NCBI RefSeq assembly: GCF_004135345.1
Contig: NZ_CP035495.1
Coordinates: 868,001-932,000 of the forward strand
Direction: 5' to 3'
Source of the DNA: Xylanimonas allomyrinae
GTDB lineage: Bacteria; Actinomycetota; Actinomycetes; Actinomycetales; Cellulomonadaceae
DNA length: 64,000 bases
Positions 11,429-22,111 of this stretch are shown piece after piece. How positions within the stretch are numbered: the stretch's first letter is position 1; each line of letters starts with the position of its first letter. Made by a program: the position numbers and the translations under genes. A model generated the notes under the pieces. It worked only from the letters and a program-made list of their open reading frames with translations, made no database searches and was not told the origin of the DNA.

Positions 11429-11432
<4 letters not shown>
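10483..11432 (-). CDS. opcA: OpcA, glucose-6-phosphate dehydrogenase assembly protein (one frameshift)
   Basis: Starts MIIDLPKTTTTAVDKRL and contains the family's VVWWPRESP and GMHYATGDTDLAWARVTLWRGLL blocks. At about 10636-10645 the frame slips: after VVTISQAG the proper continuation LPDRRIALPIRRLSEALIEE lies in another frame and ends at 10483 with GTGA overlap into pgl. One missing base near CCGGCTCCCC explains it. OpcA supports assembly and redox control of Zwf in actinobacteria and cyanobacteria. With the base restored it is about 316 residues, normal length. This is the second core gene in the window with a single-base gap at a G/C run. Confidence 0.88.
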
Positions 11433-12966
<1,534 letters not shown>

Positions 12967-12970
<4 letters not shown>

Positions 12971-14091
12971 CGTGCGCTGCCTGCGGCGTCGAGCCCGGCC
13001 TGCGTGGTCTGCAGGAGCTGCGACCAGCTCACCTCGAACTTCTCGACACCCTCGGCCTCGAGCTGGGTCGTGACGGCGTCGAGCGAGATCCCCTGCGCCT
13101 CGACGGCGGCGATGGCGGCTGCGGCGTCGTCGGCCGTGCCGGAGACGGTGTCGCCGATGACGATCCCGTGGTCGGCGAACGCGTCGAGCGTCGCCTCGGG
13201 CATGGTGTTGACCACGCCGGCCACGACGAGCTCGTCGACGTACATCGTGTCCCGGTAGTCGGGGTTCTTGACACCGGTCGAGGCCCACAGGGGGCGCTGC
13301 GGCTGCGCGCCCGCAGCGGCCAGCGCCTGCCAGCGTGCGCCCGCGACGACGTCCTCGTAGGCGGCGAAGGCCAGGCGCGCGTTGGCGATCGCGGCCTTGC
13401 CGCGCAGTGCGCGTGCCGCGTCCGTGCCGACGGCGTCGAGCGCCGCGTCCACCGCGGTGTCGACGCGCGAGACGAAGAACGAGGCGACCGAACCGATCGC
13501 GGCCAGGTCGTGCCCGTTCGCCCGCGCCTGCTCCAGGCCCGCGAGCCACGCGTCCAGCACGGCGCGATAGCGCTCGATCGAGAAGATGAGGGTGACGTTC
13601 ACGGAGATGCCCTGGGCGAGCACGCGCGTGATGGCAGGCAGCCCCTCGACGGTCGCGGGGATCTTGATCATGACGTTCGGGCGGGCCACGGTCGCCCACA
13701 GGCGCTCGGCCGTGGCGACGGTCGCCTCGGTGTCGCGGGCCAGGCGCGGGTCGACCTCGATCGAGACGCGGCCGTCGACGGCGCGCGTCGCGTCGTAGAC
13801 GGGGCGCAGCACGTCGGCCGCGTCGCGCACGTCGTCGGTGGTGATCCGCTCGACGGCGGCCTCGACGTCGGCGCCCGCCAGCGCGGCCAGCGCGTCGGCG
13901 TAGGCCTCGCCCTTGCTCAGGGCGGCCGCGAAGATCGTCGGGTTGGTGGTGACACCCACCACGTCCTTCTCGGCGACGAGCCGCGCGAGGTTGCCCGTCG
14001 TCAGGCGCTCGCGGGACAGGTCGTCGAGCCAGATGGACACGCCGGACTCGGAGAGGCGGTGGGTGGGACGGGTGTCGGCGGAGGGGGTCAT
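12967..14091 (-). CDS. tal: Transaldolase
   Basis: 374 residues from the ATG at 14091; GGAAGG is the nearest ribosome-like site, somewhat far upstream. [17 protein letters not shown] at the start and the Schiff-base lysine segment [17 protein letters not shown] identify the bacterial transaldolase family found fused into tkt-tal-zwf operons. It transfers a three-carbon unit between sedoheptulose-7-phosphate and glyceraldehyde-3-phosphate. It is separated from tkt by a strong hairpin but directly coupled to zwf. Confidence 0.95.
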
Positions 14092-14166
14092 ACGGGGTCG
14101 GACCTTCCTTTCGTGGAGCCGGTCCCCGTGGATGCGGCGGCGGCCGGCTGGGTCTCTCCGATGATG

Positions 14167-14202
14167 GCGAAGGCCGGCCCGCGTGGTCGGGCCGGCCTTC
14201 GC
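14167..14202 (-). terminator. 15-bp hairpin between tkt and tal
   Basis: GCGAAGGCCGGCCCG (14167-14181) pairs perfectly with CGGGCCGGCCTTCGC (14188-14202) around a six-base loop. It begins just past the tkt stop on the reverse strand. With no U-run on either side it may reduce read-through from tkt into tal rather than stop it. Confidence 0.75.
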
Positions 14203-14209
14203 CGTCAGG

Positions 14210-16318
14210 TCACGCCTGCGCGGCCGCGATCGACTCGCGGGCAGCGGTCGCCACGGCCTCAGCCGTGATCCCGAACTCGCGGTACAGCGTCTCGGCCGGG
14301 GCCGAGGCGCCGTAGTGCTCGAGCGAGACCGAGCGGCCGGCATCCCCGACGATACCGGCCCAGCCGAGCCCGATGCCCGCCTCGACCGAGACGCGCGCCT
14401 TCACGCCCGCCGGCAGCACCGACTCGCGGTACTCGTCCGACTGCCGGGCGAACCACTCGAGCGACGGCGCCGAGACCACACGGGCCTGGATGCCCTCGGC
14501 CGCGAGGGCCTCGCGCGCCTGGACGGCGAGCTGCACCTCGGAGCCGGTGCCGATGAGGATGACGTCCGGCGTGCCGTCGGTGTCGAGCAGCGTGTAGGCG
14601 CCCTTGAGGACGCCGTCGGCCGGGGCGTAGCCCTGCTCGCCACGCGGGAACGTCGGCAGGTTCTGGCGCGAGAGGATCAGGCCGGCCGGGTTGGTGGTGT
14701 TCTCCAGGATGCCGCGCCACGCCCAGGCGGTCTCGTTGGCGTCCGCCGGACGCACGATGTCGAGGCCGGGGATCGCGCGGTAGGCCCACAGGTGCTCGAC
14801 CGGCTGGTGCGTCGGGCCGTCCTCGCCGAGGCCGATCGAGTCGTGGGTCCACACGAAGATCGACGGCGTCTGCATGAGGGCCGCGAGACGCACGGCGCCG
14901 CGCATGTAGTCGGCGAACTGGAAGAACGTGCCGCCGTACGGGCGGGTCAGGCCGTGCAGGGCGATGCCGTTGAGGATCGCGCCCATGCCGTGCTCGCGGA
15001 TGCCGAAGTGAAGGGTGCGGCCGTAGACGTCGCCCTTCCACGTGCGGGTCTGGTGGTTCGGGGTGATGAACGACGGCTCGCCGTCCATGGTCGTGTTGTT
15101 CGAGCCGGCGAGGTCGGCCGAACCGCCCCACAGCTCGGGCAGCACGGGGGCCAGCGCGGTCAGCGTCTTGCCCGAGGCGACGCGCGTGGCGACGCCCTTC
15201 GGGTCGGCCGGGAACACGGGCAGCGCGGACTCCCAGCCCTCGGGCAGCTGCTTGGCGCTCAGACGCTCCAGCAGCGCCGCGGCCTGCGGGTTGGCCGACT
15301 TCCAGGCGGCGAACGCCTCGTCCCAGGCGGCACGCTCGGTGGCGTGGCGCTCGGCGATGCCGCGCGTGTACTTGAGCACGTCGTCGTCGATCTGGAACGA
15401 CTTCGTGGCGTCGAGGCCCAGGATCTCCTTGAGGCCGGCGACCTCGTCGGCGCCGAGCGCCGAGCCGTGGATCGCGTAGGTGTCCTGCTTCTTGGGCGAC
15501 GGCCAGCCGATGATCGTGCTCAGGCGGATCAGCGTGGGCTTGCCGGTCTCGGCCTTGGCGGCCTCGATCGCCGCGGCCAGGGCAGCGACGTCCTCGGTGT
15601 AGCCCGCGCCCCCGTTGGTCCAGTCGACGTGCAGCGTCTGCCAGCCGTAGGCCTCGTACCGCTTGACGACGTCCTCGGAGAACGAGATGTCGGTCTGGTC
15701 CTCGATCGAGATGCGGTTGTCGTCCCAGATGACGATGAGGTTGCCCAGCTCCTGGTGGCCGGCGAGCGAGCCGGCCTCGGCCGTCACGCCCTCCTGGAGG
15801 TCGCCGTCGCCCGCGATGACGTACACGTGGTGGTCGAACGGCGAGGTGCCCGGGGCGGCGGCGGGGTCGAGCAGGCCGCGCTCGCGGCGCGAGGCGAAGG
15901 CGAATCCGGTCGCGGCGGCCAGGCCCTGGCCCAGCGGGCCGGTCGTGATCTCCACGCCGGCCGTGTGGCCGACCTCGGGGTGGCCGGGGGTCTTGGAGCC
16001 CCACTGGCGCAGCGCCGCGATGTCGTCGAGCTCCAGGCCGTAGCCGGCCAGGAAGAGCTGGAGGTAGATGGTCAGCGAGGAGTGGCCCGCCGAGAGGATG
16101 AACCGGTCGCGGCCGACCCACTGGGGGTTCGCGGGGTCGTGGCGCATGACCTTCTGGAACAGGAGGTATGCGGCCGGGGCGAGGGAGATCGCCGTGCCGG
16201 GGTGGCCGTTGCCGGCCTTCTCGACGGCATCGGCAGCCATCGCCTTGACGGCCGTGACCGCGCGGTCGTCGAGCTCGGTCCACTCGAGCGGCGTCAGTGC
16301 GGGGTCGAACGTGCTCAC
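14210..16318 (-). CDS. tkt: Transketolase
   Basis: 702 residues, normal length. N-terminal [13 protein letters not shown] and [14 protein letters not shown], the thiamine-diphosphate motif [20 protein letters not shown], the pyrimidine-domain LRLAALMQ region and the C-terminal segment [20 protein letters not shown] are present. It moves two-carbon ketol units in the pentose phosphate pathway and depends on thiamine diphosphate and magnesium. First gene of the reverse-strand operon, with its promoter presumably in 16319-16619. Confidence 0.97.
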   Translation of the reverse strand: MSTFDPALTPLEWTELDDRAVTAVKAMAADAVEKAGNGHPGTAISLAPAAYLLFQKVMRHDPANPQWVGRDRFILSAGHSSLTIYLQLFLAGYGLELDDIAALRQWGSKTPGHPEVGHTAGVEITTGPLGQGLAAATGFAFASRRERGLLDPAAAPGTSPFDHHVYVIAGDGDLQEGVTAEAGSLAGHQELGNLIVIWDDNRISIEDQTDISFSEDVVKRYEAYGWQTLHVDWTNGGAGYTEDVAALAAAIEAAKAETGKPTLIRLSTIIGWPSPKKQDTYAIHGSALGADEVAGLKEILGLDATKSFQIDDDVLKYTRGIAERHATERAAWDEAFAAWKSANPQAAALLERLSAKQLPEGWESALPVFPADPKGVATRVASGKTLTALAPVLPELWGGSADLAGSNNTTMDGEPSFITPNHQTRTWKGDVYGRTLHFGIREHGMGAILNGIALHGLTRPYGGTFFQFADYMRGAVRLAALMQTPSIFVWTHDSIGLGEDGPTHQPVEHLWAYRAIPGLDIVRPADANETAWAWRGILENTTNPAGLILSRQNLPTFPRGEQGYAPADGVLKGAYTLLDTDGTPDVILIGTGSEVQLAVQAREALAAEGIQARVVSAPSLEWFARQSDEYRESVLPAGVKARVSVEAGIGLGWAGIVGDAGRSVSLEHYGASAPAETLYREFGITAEAVATAARESIAAAQA

Positions 16319-16619
16319 GAATGCCTCTTTCCTGTCCAGGGCATCGCGGCCCCGGGGTCATGTTCGGGTTGCCCCTTCGAGTGCCGACGCGCAGCGTCCC
16401 TGACGAACTCCAGGCGGGCGAACTCCAGGTGGGCCCTCGGCCTCGGCGGCGGCCAGGTGCGGGTCCAGCGTATATCGCACACGCACGCACGCAGGGTTGC
16501 TGTCCGCATGCACCCCGGTGCACGGCCTGAACAGTCGCGGGATGCTCGTTGTTCCCTGTCCAGGACGGGAAGGCGTCACATCGGACCCGACACCCGCGAG
16601 GGCGCCGCGGCCGTAGGAT
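16319..16619. promoter_or_regulatory. Divergent intergenic region between tkt and ctaB
   Basis: About 300 bases between divergently transcribed genes, so it must hold both promoters. AGGAAAGAG before the tkt ATG (reverse strand) is a plausible ribosome site. No clear -10/-35 pair could be picked. Small open frames here have atypical composition and were not called. Confidence 0.4.
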
Positions 16620-17573
16620 GTGGCTGAAACCCCACCCCACGAGAACGGAACTCGCGCGCGTGACCACGAGCCCGACCGCCCCGGTCACCTGCGCGACCGG
16701 GTGGGCGCCTATGTCGCCCTCACCAAGCCGCGCATCATCGAACTGCTCCTGGTCACGACGATCCCCACGATGTTCCTTGCCGAGCGCGGCCTGCCCGACG
16801 TCTGGCTCGTCCTCGCCACACTCGTCGGCGGCGCGTTCGCCGCCGGGTCGGCCAACGCGTTCAACTGCTACTACGACCGTGACATCGACGCGCTCATGAG
16901 CCGCACGAAGCGGCGTCCGCTCGTGACGGGTGAGATCAGCCCGCGCAACGGCCTCATCTTCGCGACGGCGCTCGGCGTCGTCTCGCTCGTGTGGTTCGCG
17001 TTCCTGGTCAACCCGTTCTCCGCCTGGCTCACCTTCGCCGCGATCGCGCTCTACGTCGTCTTCTACACCATGATCCTCAAGCGGCGGACGTCGCAGAACA
17101 TCGTGTGGGGCGGCGTCGCGGGCTGCATGCCCGTGTTCATCGGGTGGGCGGCCGTGACGGGCAGCCTGAGCTGGGCGCCCGTCGCGCTCTTCGGCGTCAT
17201 CTTCTTCTGGACGCCGCCGCACTACTGGCCGCTGTCGGTGAAGTTCAAGAAGGACTACGCCGCGGCAGGCGTCCCCATGCTGCCCGTCGTCGCCTCGGAC
17301 CGGCGCGTCGCGGTCGAGATGGTGGTCTACACCGTGGCGATGGTCGCGTGCTCGTTCGCGCTCGTGCCGCTCGCCGGCATGACCTGGGTCTACACGACCG
17401 TCGCCGCGGTGCTCGCCCTGTGGTTCGGGTGGCACACCTGGCTGCTGCTCGACCACGCGCGCCACGGACGCCCCCGGGCAGGCAAGATCGCGATGAACGT
17501 CTTCCACGCCTCGATCACCTACCTCACGGTCCTGTTCGTCGCGGTGGCCGTGGACGTGTTCCTCCCGTTCTAG
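16620..17573 (+). CDS. ctaB: Protoheme IX farnesyltransferase (heme O synthase)
   Basis: 317 residues with about nine hydrophobic helices. The UbiA-family prenyl-diphosphate sites [22 protein letters not shown] and, later, [17 protein letters not shown] are intact. It attaches a farnesyl group to heme B to make heme O for cytochrome oxidase. The first 25 residues from this GTG (rich in polar residues) are uncertain: another GTG at 16661 opens a plausible N-terminus in a different frame, so start choice or one base near 16700 may be wrong. Divergent from tkt, the common actinobacterial arrangement. Confidence 0.93.
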   Translation: MAETPPHENGTRARDHEPDRPGHLRDRVGAYVALTKPRIIELLLVTTIPTMFLAERGLPDVWLVLATLVGGAFAAGSANAFNCYYDRDIDALMSRTKRRPLVTGEISPRNGLIFATALGVVSLVWFAFLVNPFSAWLTFAAIALYVVFYTMILKRRTSQNIVWGGVAGCMPVFIGWAAVTGSLSWAPVALFGVIFFWTPPHYWPLSVKFKKDYAAAGVPMLPVVASDRRVAVEMVVYTVAMVACSFALVPLAGMTWVYTTVAAVLALWFGWHTWLLLDHARHGRPRAGKIAMNVFHASITYLTVLFVAVAVDVFLPF

Positions 17574-17668
17574 AGCAGCGTCTGCGCGCAGCGCTCGGGC
17601 GCCGTCCAGGGCGCCCGCCGACGGCGTGGGCAGGTGACTGGGGCCGGTGAGGCAGCCATCATGAGCCC

Positions 17669-18694
17669 GTGAGCAGCAACGTCGTCGCGGCAACGGGGTC
17701 CCCGCAGACCCCCGGCGCGACGCGCTCGGAGCCCTGGGGTGCCGTCACCGGCCCGCTGGAGACGGCGCTCGACGACTACCTCGCCCACCTGCGCGTCGAG
17801 CGCGGGCTGTCGGCGAACACGACGGCCGCCTACCGCCGCGACCTTGGCCGGTACCTGCGACACCTCGAGGCAACCGGCCGCACCACCCTCAGCAGCGTGC
17901 GCGAGGACGACGTCACCGCGTACGTCACCGCCGTGCGCACGGGCTCCGACGGCGGCACGCGCCTGTCGCCGTCGTCGACGGCGCGAGCGCTGGCCGCGGT
18001 GCGCGGCTGGCACCGGTTCGCCCACGCAGAAGGTCTCTCCTCGCAGGACCCGGCCGCCGAGGTGCGCGCACCCACGCAGCTGCGGCGCCTGCCGCACGCA
18101 CTGAGCGTCGACGCGGTCACCCGCCTGCTCGACGCGGCCGGGCAGGGCGAGGGCCCCGTCGCGCTGCGCGACCGGGCGCTGCTCGAGATGCTCTACTCCA
18201 CCGGCGGGCGCATCAGCGAGGTCGTGGGCCTCGACGTCGACGCCCTCGGCTGGCTCGACGCCGCGCCCGGGACCGACCCCGGCGCGTCGGGCGTCGTGCG
18301 CCTGCTCGGCAAGGGGGACAAGGAGCGCGTCGTCCCCGTCGGGTCGTACGCCCGCGACGCGCTCGACGCCTACCTCGTCCGGGCGCGACCGGCGCTCGCC
18401 GCGGCCGGGACCGGCGTGCCGGCGCTGTTCCTCAACACGCGAGGGCGGCGGCTGTCGCGACAGTCGGCGTGGGCGGTGCTTCAGGCGGCGTCGCAGCGCG
18501 CGCAGCTCGAGCACGTCTCGCCCCACACGCTGCGCCACTCGTTCGCCACGCACCTGCTGCAGGGCGGTGCCGACGTGCGCGTCGTCCAGGAGCTGCTCGG
18601 GCACGCGTCCGTCACCACGACGCAGATCTACACCATGGTCACGCCTGACACCCTGCGCGAGGTCTACGCCGCGACACACCCGCGTGCACTCTGA
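17669..18694 (+). CDS. xerD: Tyrosine recombinase XerD
   Basis: 341 residues from GTG. N-terminal SAM-like DNA-binding domain ([30 protein letters not shown]), then the catalytic domain with Arg in [13 protein letters not shown], Lys in [11 protein letters not shown], the [12 protein letters not shown] box, and the second His plus Tyr in [16 protein letters not shown]. Resolves chromosome dimers at dif with XerC. Its place ahead of parA-scpA-scpB is the conserved chromosome-maintenance context, which argues against an integrase of the mobile region. A roughly 30-residue N-terminal extension is low complexity. Confidence 0.94.
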   Translation: MSSNVVAATGSPQTPGATRSEPWGAVTGPLETALDDYLAHLRVERGLSANTTAAYRRDLGRYLRHLEATGRTTLSSVREDDVTAYVTAVRTGSDGGTRLSPSSTARALAAVRGWHRFAHAEGLSSQDPAAEVRAPTQLRRLPHALSVDAVTRLLDAAGQGEGPVALRDRALLEMLYSTGGRISEVVGLDVDALGWLDAAPGTDPGASGVVRLLGKGDKERVVPVGSYARDALDAYLVRARPALAAAGTGVPALFLNTRGRRLSRQSAWAVLQAASQRAQLEHVSPHTLRHSFATHLLQGGADVRVVQELLGHASVTTTQIYTMVTPDTLREVYAATHPRAL

Positions 18695-18751
18695 GCGGCA
18701 CGCCGGGCCGGTCCCGAGGTCGTGGGGAAGTGCTGCGGTAGCGTGGCGCGC

Positions 18752-19651
18752 GTGAGCGATGCACTGGGGAACGACACCTTGTTCGCGCCCGCCGCCACCG
18801 AGGCCGAGGAGCGGCGGGACGCCGTGGGGCGCGAGCTGCCCCACTTCCCTGATCCTGCCCCGCTGGCGGGGCACGGCCCTGCCCGCATCATCGCGATGTG
18901 CAACCAGAAGGGCGGCGTCGGCAAGACGACGACGACGATCAACCTGGGCGCGGCGCTCGCCGAGTACGGGCGGCGCGTGCTGCTGGTCGACTTCGACCCG
19001 CAGGGAGCCGCGTCCGTGGGCGTCGGCGTCAACCCGCACGAGCTCGAGCTGAGCGTCTACAACCTGATCATGGAGCGCACGGTCCAGGCGACCGACGTGA
19101 TCCGGGAGACGACGATCGAGAACCTCGACGTGCTGCCGGCCAACATCGACCTGTCGGCGGCCGAGGTGCAGCTGGTCGGCGAGGTGGCCCGGGAGTCGGT
19201 GCTCGCGCGCGCGCTGCGGCCCGTTCTCGACCGGTACGACGTCATCCTGGTCGACTGCCAGCCGTCGCTGGGCCTGCTCACCGTCAACGCGCTGACCGCC
19301 GCGCACGGCGTGCTCATCCCGCTGGAGTGCGAGTTCTTCGCGCTGCGCGGCGTCGCGCTGCTGGTCGAGACCATCGAGAAGGTGCGCGACCGCCTCAACC
19401 CGGGGCTGGAGATCGACGGCATCCTTCCGACCATGTACGACTCTCGGACCCTTCACTCGCGCGAGGTCGTCGCGCGCGTCCACGAGGCCTTCGGCAGCAC
19501 GCTGCTGCACACCGTCATCGGGCGCACCGTGAAGTTCCCGGACGCGTCGGTCGCCGCGGAGCCCATCACCGCGTACGCCCCGAACCACCCCGGTGCGGTG
19601 GCCTACCGCCAGCTCGCCCGCGAGCTCGTGGCGCGCGGGGACGCCGCCTGA
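18752..19651 (+). CDS. parA: ParA/Soj-like chromosome-partitioning ATPase
   Basis: 299 residues from the GTG at 18752 (VSDALGND), preferred over a longer frame that starts in the intergenic space. Deviant Walker A MCNQKGGVGKTTTTINLG, VLLVDFDPQGAASVG, the VDCQPSLGLLTVNAL switch region and LPTMYDSRTLHSREV are standard ParA. It sits in the xerD-parA-scpAB-rluB group rather than near oriC, so it is the second, Soj-like ParA often found with scpA in actinobacteria, and a partner ParB is not adjacent. Confidence 0.93.
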   Translation: MSDALGNDTLFAPAATEAEERRDAVGRELPHFPDPAPLAGHGPARIIAMCNQKGGVGKTTTTINLGAALAEYGRRVLLVDFDPQGAASVGVGVNPHELELSVYNLIMERTVQATDVIRETTIENLDVLPANIDLSAAEVQLVGEVARESVLARALRPVLDRYDVILVDCQPSLGLLTVNALTAAHGVLIPLECEFFALRGVALLVETIEKVRDRLNPGLEIDGILPTMYDSRTLHSREVVARVHEAFGSTLLHTVIGRTVKFPDASVAAEPITAYAPNHPGAVAYRQLARELVARGDAA

Positions 19652-19680
19652 ACGCAGCCGTGGCCTCGGGCGAGGTCGTG

Positions 19681-20508
19681 ATGGAGTCGCAGGAGCCGCA
19701 CCGCGCGGGGGGCGCCTCGCGGTCCTTCGAGGTTCACCTGGCCAACTTCAGCGGTCCGTTCGACCTGCTGCTGAGCCTCATCGCGAAGCACGAGCTCGAC
19801 GTCACCGAGGTCGCGCTCGCCGTCGTGACCGACGAGTTCGTGGCGTACACCCGAGCGTCCCCGCAATGGGATCTCGGCACGGCCTCGGAGTTCCTGGTCA
19901 TCGCGGCGACGCTGCTGGACCTCAAGGCCGCCCGGCTGCTGCCGGGGTTGGCCGAGCAGGACGTCGAGGACCTGGAGCTGCTGGAGGCGCGCGACCTGCT
20001 GTTCGCGCGGCTGCTGCAGTACCGCGCCTACAAGGAGGTGGCCGCAGTGCTCGCCGAGCGGCTCGCCACCGAGGGGCGGCGGGTGCCCCGGTCGGTCCCG
20101 CTCGAGCCCGAGCAGGTGGCGCTGCTGCCCGAGCTGGTCTGGACGCTCACGCCCGAGCGGCTCGCCGAGCTCGCGGCCCGGGCGCTGACGCCCAAGGCGC
20201 CGCCCGTCGTCTCGCTGACGCACCTGCACGCGCCCGCGGTCAGCGTGCGCGAGCAGGCGGCGATCGTCGTCGGGCGGCTGCGGCGCGAGCACGCCGTCAC
20301 GTTCCGGTCGCTCGCCGCGGGGGAGGAGCGGCTCGTCGTCGTGGCGCGCTTCCTCGCGCTGCTGGAGCTGTTCCGCAGCGGGCAGGTCGCGTTCGAGCAG
20401 GCCGCCGCGCTGGGCGAGCTGACGGTGCGGTGGACGGGGGACGCCGACGCCGCCTGGGGCGAGGACTTCGAGGAGTTCGACGGCGACACCCAGGAGGCCC
20501 GCGCATGA
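19681..20508 (+). CDS. scpA: Segregation and condensation protein ScpA
   Basis: 275 residues from ATG 19681, with GAGG five bases before it; GTG codons at 19660 and 19678 are in-frame alternatives. FEVHLANFSGPFDLLLSLIAKHELDVTEV at the start is the kleisin ScpA signature; the C-terminal winged helix contains LFRSGQVAFEQAAALGELTVRW. Together with ScpB it bridges the SMC dimer in chromosome condensation. It overlaps scpB by four bases (ATGA). Confidence 0.94.
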   Translation: MESQEPHRAGGASRSFEVHLANFSGPFDLLLSLIAKHELDVTEVALAVVTDEFVAYTRASPQWDLGTASEFLVIAATLLDLKAARLLPGLAEQDVEDLELLEARDLLFARLLQYRAYKEVAAVLAERLATEGRRVPRSVPLEPEQVALLPELVWTLTPERLAELAARALTPKAPPVVSLTHLHAPAVSVREQAAIVVGRLRREHAVTFRSLAAGEERLVVVARFLALLELFRSGQVAFEQAAALGELTVRWTGDADAAWGEDFEEFDGDTQEARA

Positions 20509-21206
20509 CGCACCCCCCACTGCCCGCGCCCGGCGTGCGGCCCGAGAGCGGCGGTCCCGCGTCCGACGGCGAGACGCAGGCCGCAGCGCCCCACGACCAG
20601 CCGGCCGGCACGGACGGGACGGTCGAGATCGACGTCGGCGCGCTTCCCGGAGGCGCCGAGGCCGCGCTGGAGGCCGTGCTCATGGTCGCCGACACGCCCG
20701 TGAGCGCCGAACGGCTCGCGGCGATCGTCGAGCTGCCCGTGGGCGACGTCGTCGGGATGCTGCAGGGGCTCGCCGCCGAGTACCGCGGCGAGGGCGGAGC
20801 GCGCCCGCGCGGGTTCGAGCTGCGGGAGGGGGCGCAGGGCTGGCGCGTCTACTCGGCGCCGGCACACGCCGACGTCGTCGCCCGCCTCGTGCTGGAGGGC
20901 CAGACGGCGCGGCTGAGCCAGGCCGCCTTGGAGACCCTGGCCGTCATCGCGTACCGTCAGCCGGTCACGCGCGGGCAGGTGTCCGCGGTGCGCGGCGTGA
21001 ACGTCGACGGCGTGGTGCGCACCTTGCTCGCTCGCGGGCTGGTCGCGGAGGTGGGGCACGACCCGCTCACCGGGGCCGTCCTGTTCGCCACGACGGGCGA
21101 CTTCCTGGACCGGATGGGCTGGCATTCTCTCGACGAGCTGCCGCCGATCGCACCACACCTGCCCGGCATCGACGCGCTGAGCGCGCTGACCGAGTCCGAC
21201 GGCTGA
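20505..21206 (+). CDS. scpB: Segregation and condensation protein ScpB
   Basis: 233 residues, ATGA overlap with scpA. After a polar 45-residue N-terminal extension come two winged-helix domains: AALEAVLMVADTPVSAERLAAIVEL and LSQAALETLAVIAYRQPVTRGQVSAVRGVNVDGVVRTLLARGLV, both diagnostic. Accessory subunit of the SMC-ScpAB condensin. The N-terminal extension is typical of actinobacterial homologues. Confidence 0.94.
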   Translation: MTHPPLPAPGVRPESGGPASDGETQAAAPHDQPAGTDGTVEIDVGALPGGAEAALEAVLMVADTPVSAERLAAIVELPVGDVVGMLQGLAAEYRGEGGARPRGFELREGAQGWRVYSAPAHADVVARLVLEGQTARLSQAALETLAVIAYRQPVTRGQVSAVRGVNVDGVVRTLLARGLVAEVGHDPLTGAVLFATTGDFLDRMGWHSLDELPPIAPHLPGIDALSALTESDG

Positions 21207-21218
21207 GAGAATCACCCC

Positions 21219-22111
21219 ATGAGCCCCACCCCTCCGCGCCGCGGCGCTTCCGGCGCCGGCGCGCCCCGACGCGGCGGCGCACCCGGTCGCGGCACGCAGC
21301 GCCCGCAGCGTCCCCAGCGCCCGCAGTCCCCGCGCCCTGCGCGTCCCGCGCGTCCCGCGCAGCCCCCGTGGACGTCCACGTGCCCGACGGCGTCCGCCTC
21401 CAGAAGGTGCTCGCCCAGGCCGGGTACGGCTCGCGCCGCAAGGCCGAGGAGCTCATCGCGGACGGCCGGGTGAGCGTCGACGGGCAGATCGTCATCGAGC
21501 TCGGCGTGCGCGTCGACCCGGCGAAGAACGTCATCCACGTCGACGGCATGCGCGTGCAGCTCGACTCCTCGAAGATCACGCTCGCGGCCAACAAGCCCTT
21601 CGGCATGCTCTCCGCGATGGAGGACGCGCAGGGGCGCCCGACGCTCTCCGACCTCGTGCGCAACCGCGAGGAGCGCCTCTTTCACGTGGGCCGCCTCGAC
21701 GCCGACTCCGAGGGTCTGATCCTGCTGACCAACGACGGCGAGCTCGCCAACCGCCTCGCGCACCCGAAGTACGAGGTGCCCAAGACGTACCTGGTCACCG
21801 TCTCGGGCGGCGAGGTCTACCCGCGCATCCTCAAGGCGCTGCTCGACGGCGTCGATCTGGAGGACGGTCCCGCGCGCATGGACAAGGTCAAGATCGTCCA
21901 GCCGCTCGGCGACGTCACCATGGTCGAGGTCGTGCTGCACGAGGGCCGCCACCGCATCGTGCGGCGCATGTTCGAGGCGGTCGGCCGCCCCGTCGAGCGC
22001 CTGGTGCGCACCCGCATCGGCCCGATCGCGCTGGGCGACCAGCGCCCCGGCACCACGCGCGTGCTCGGCCGCACCGAGCTGGGCAGCCTCATGGCCGCCG
22101 TGGACCTGTGA
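21219..22111 (+). CDS. rluB: Ribosomal large-subunit pseudouridine synthase B (probable frameshift near start)
   Basis: The core from 21368 reads [22 protein letters not shown] (S4 RNA-binding domain), then the catalytic region [19 protein letters not shown] and [17 protein letters not shown]. It modifies 23S rRNA. Two starts are possible. A GTG at 21368 gives an intact 247-residue protein. An ATG at 21219, only 12 bases after scpB, opens a Pro/Arg/Gly-rich tail of the kind common in actinobacterial RluB; it joins the core only if one C is added in the run GCAGCCCCCGTGG near 21362-21370. I favour the longer form because of spacing and because other core genes here show the same defect. Confidence 0.85.

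Noticed and set aside
14259..17693. Very long reverse-strand open frame (over 1100 codons) across tkt and ctaB, and an 800-codon forward frame across tkt.
   Set aside because: Both are antisense or out-of-frame shadows caused by high third-position GC; they lack family motifs, while Tkt and CtaB in the real frames are complete.
17669..18694. Tyrosine recombinase considered as the integrase of the accessory island.
   Set aside because: It is embedded in the conserved xerD-parA-scpAB group about 8 kb from tRNA-Pro and has XerD features, so it is the chromosomal dimer resolvase.
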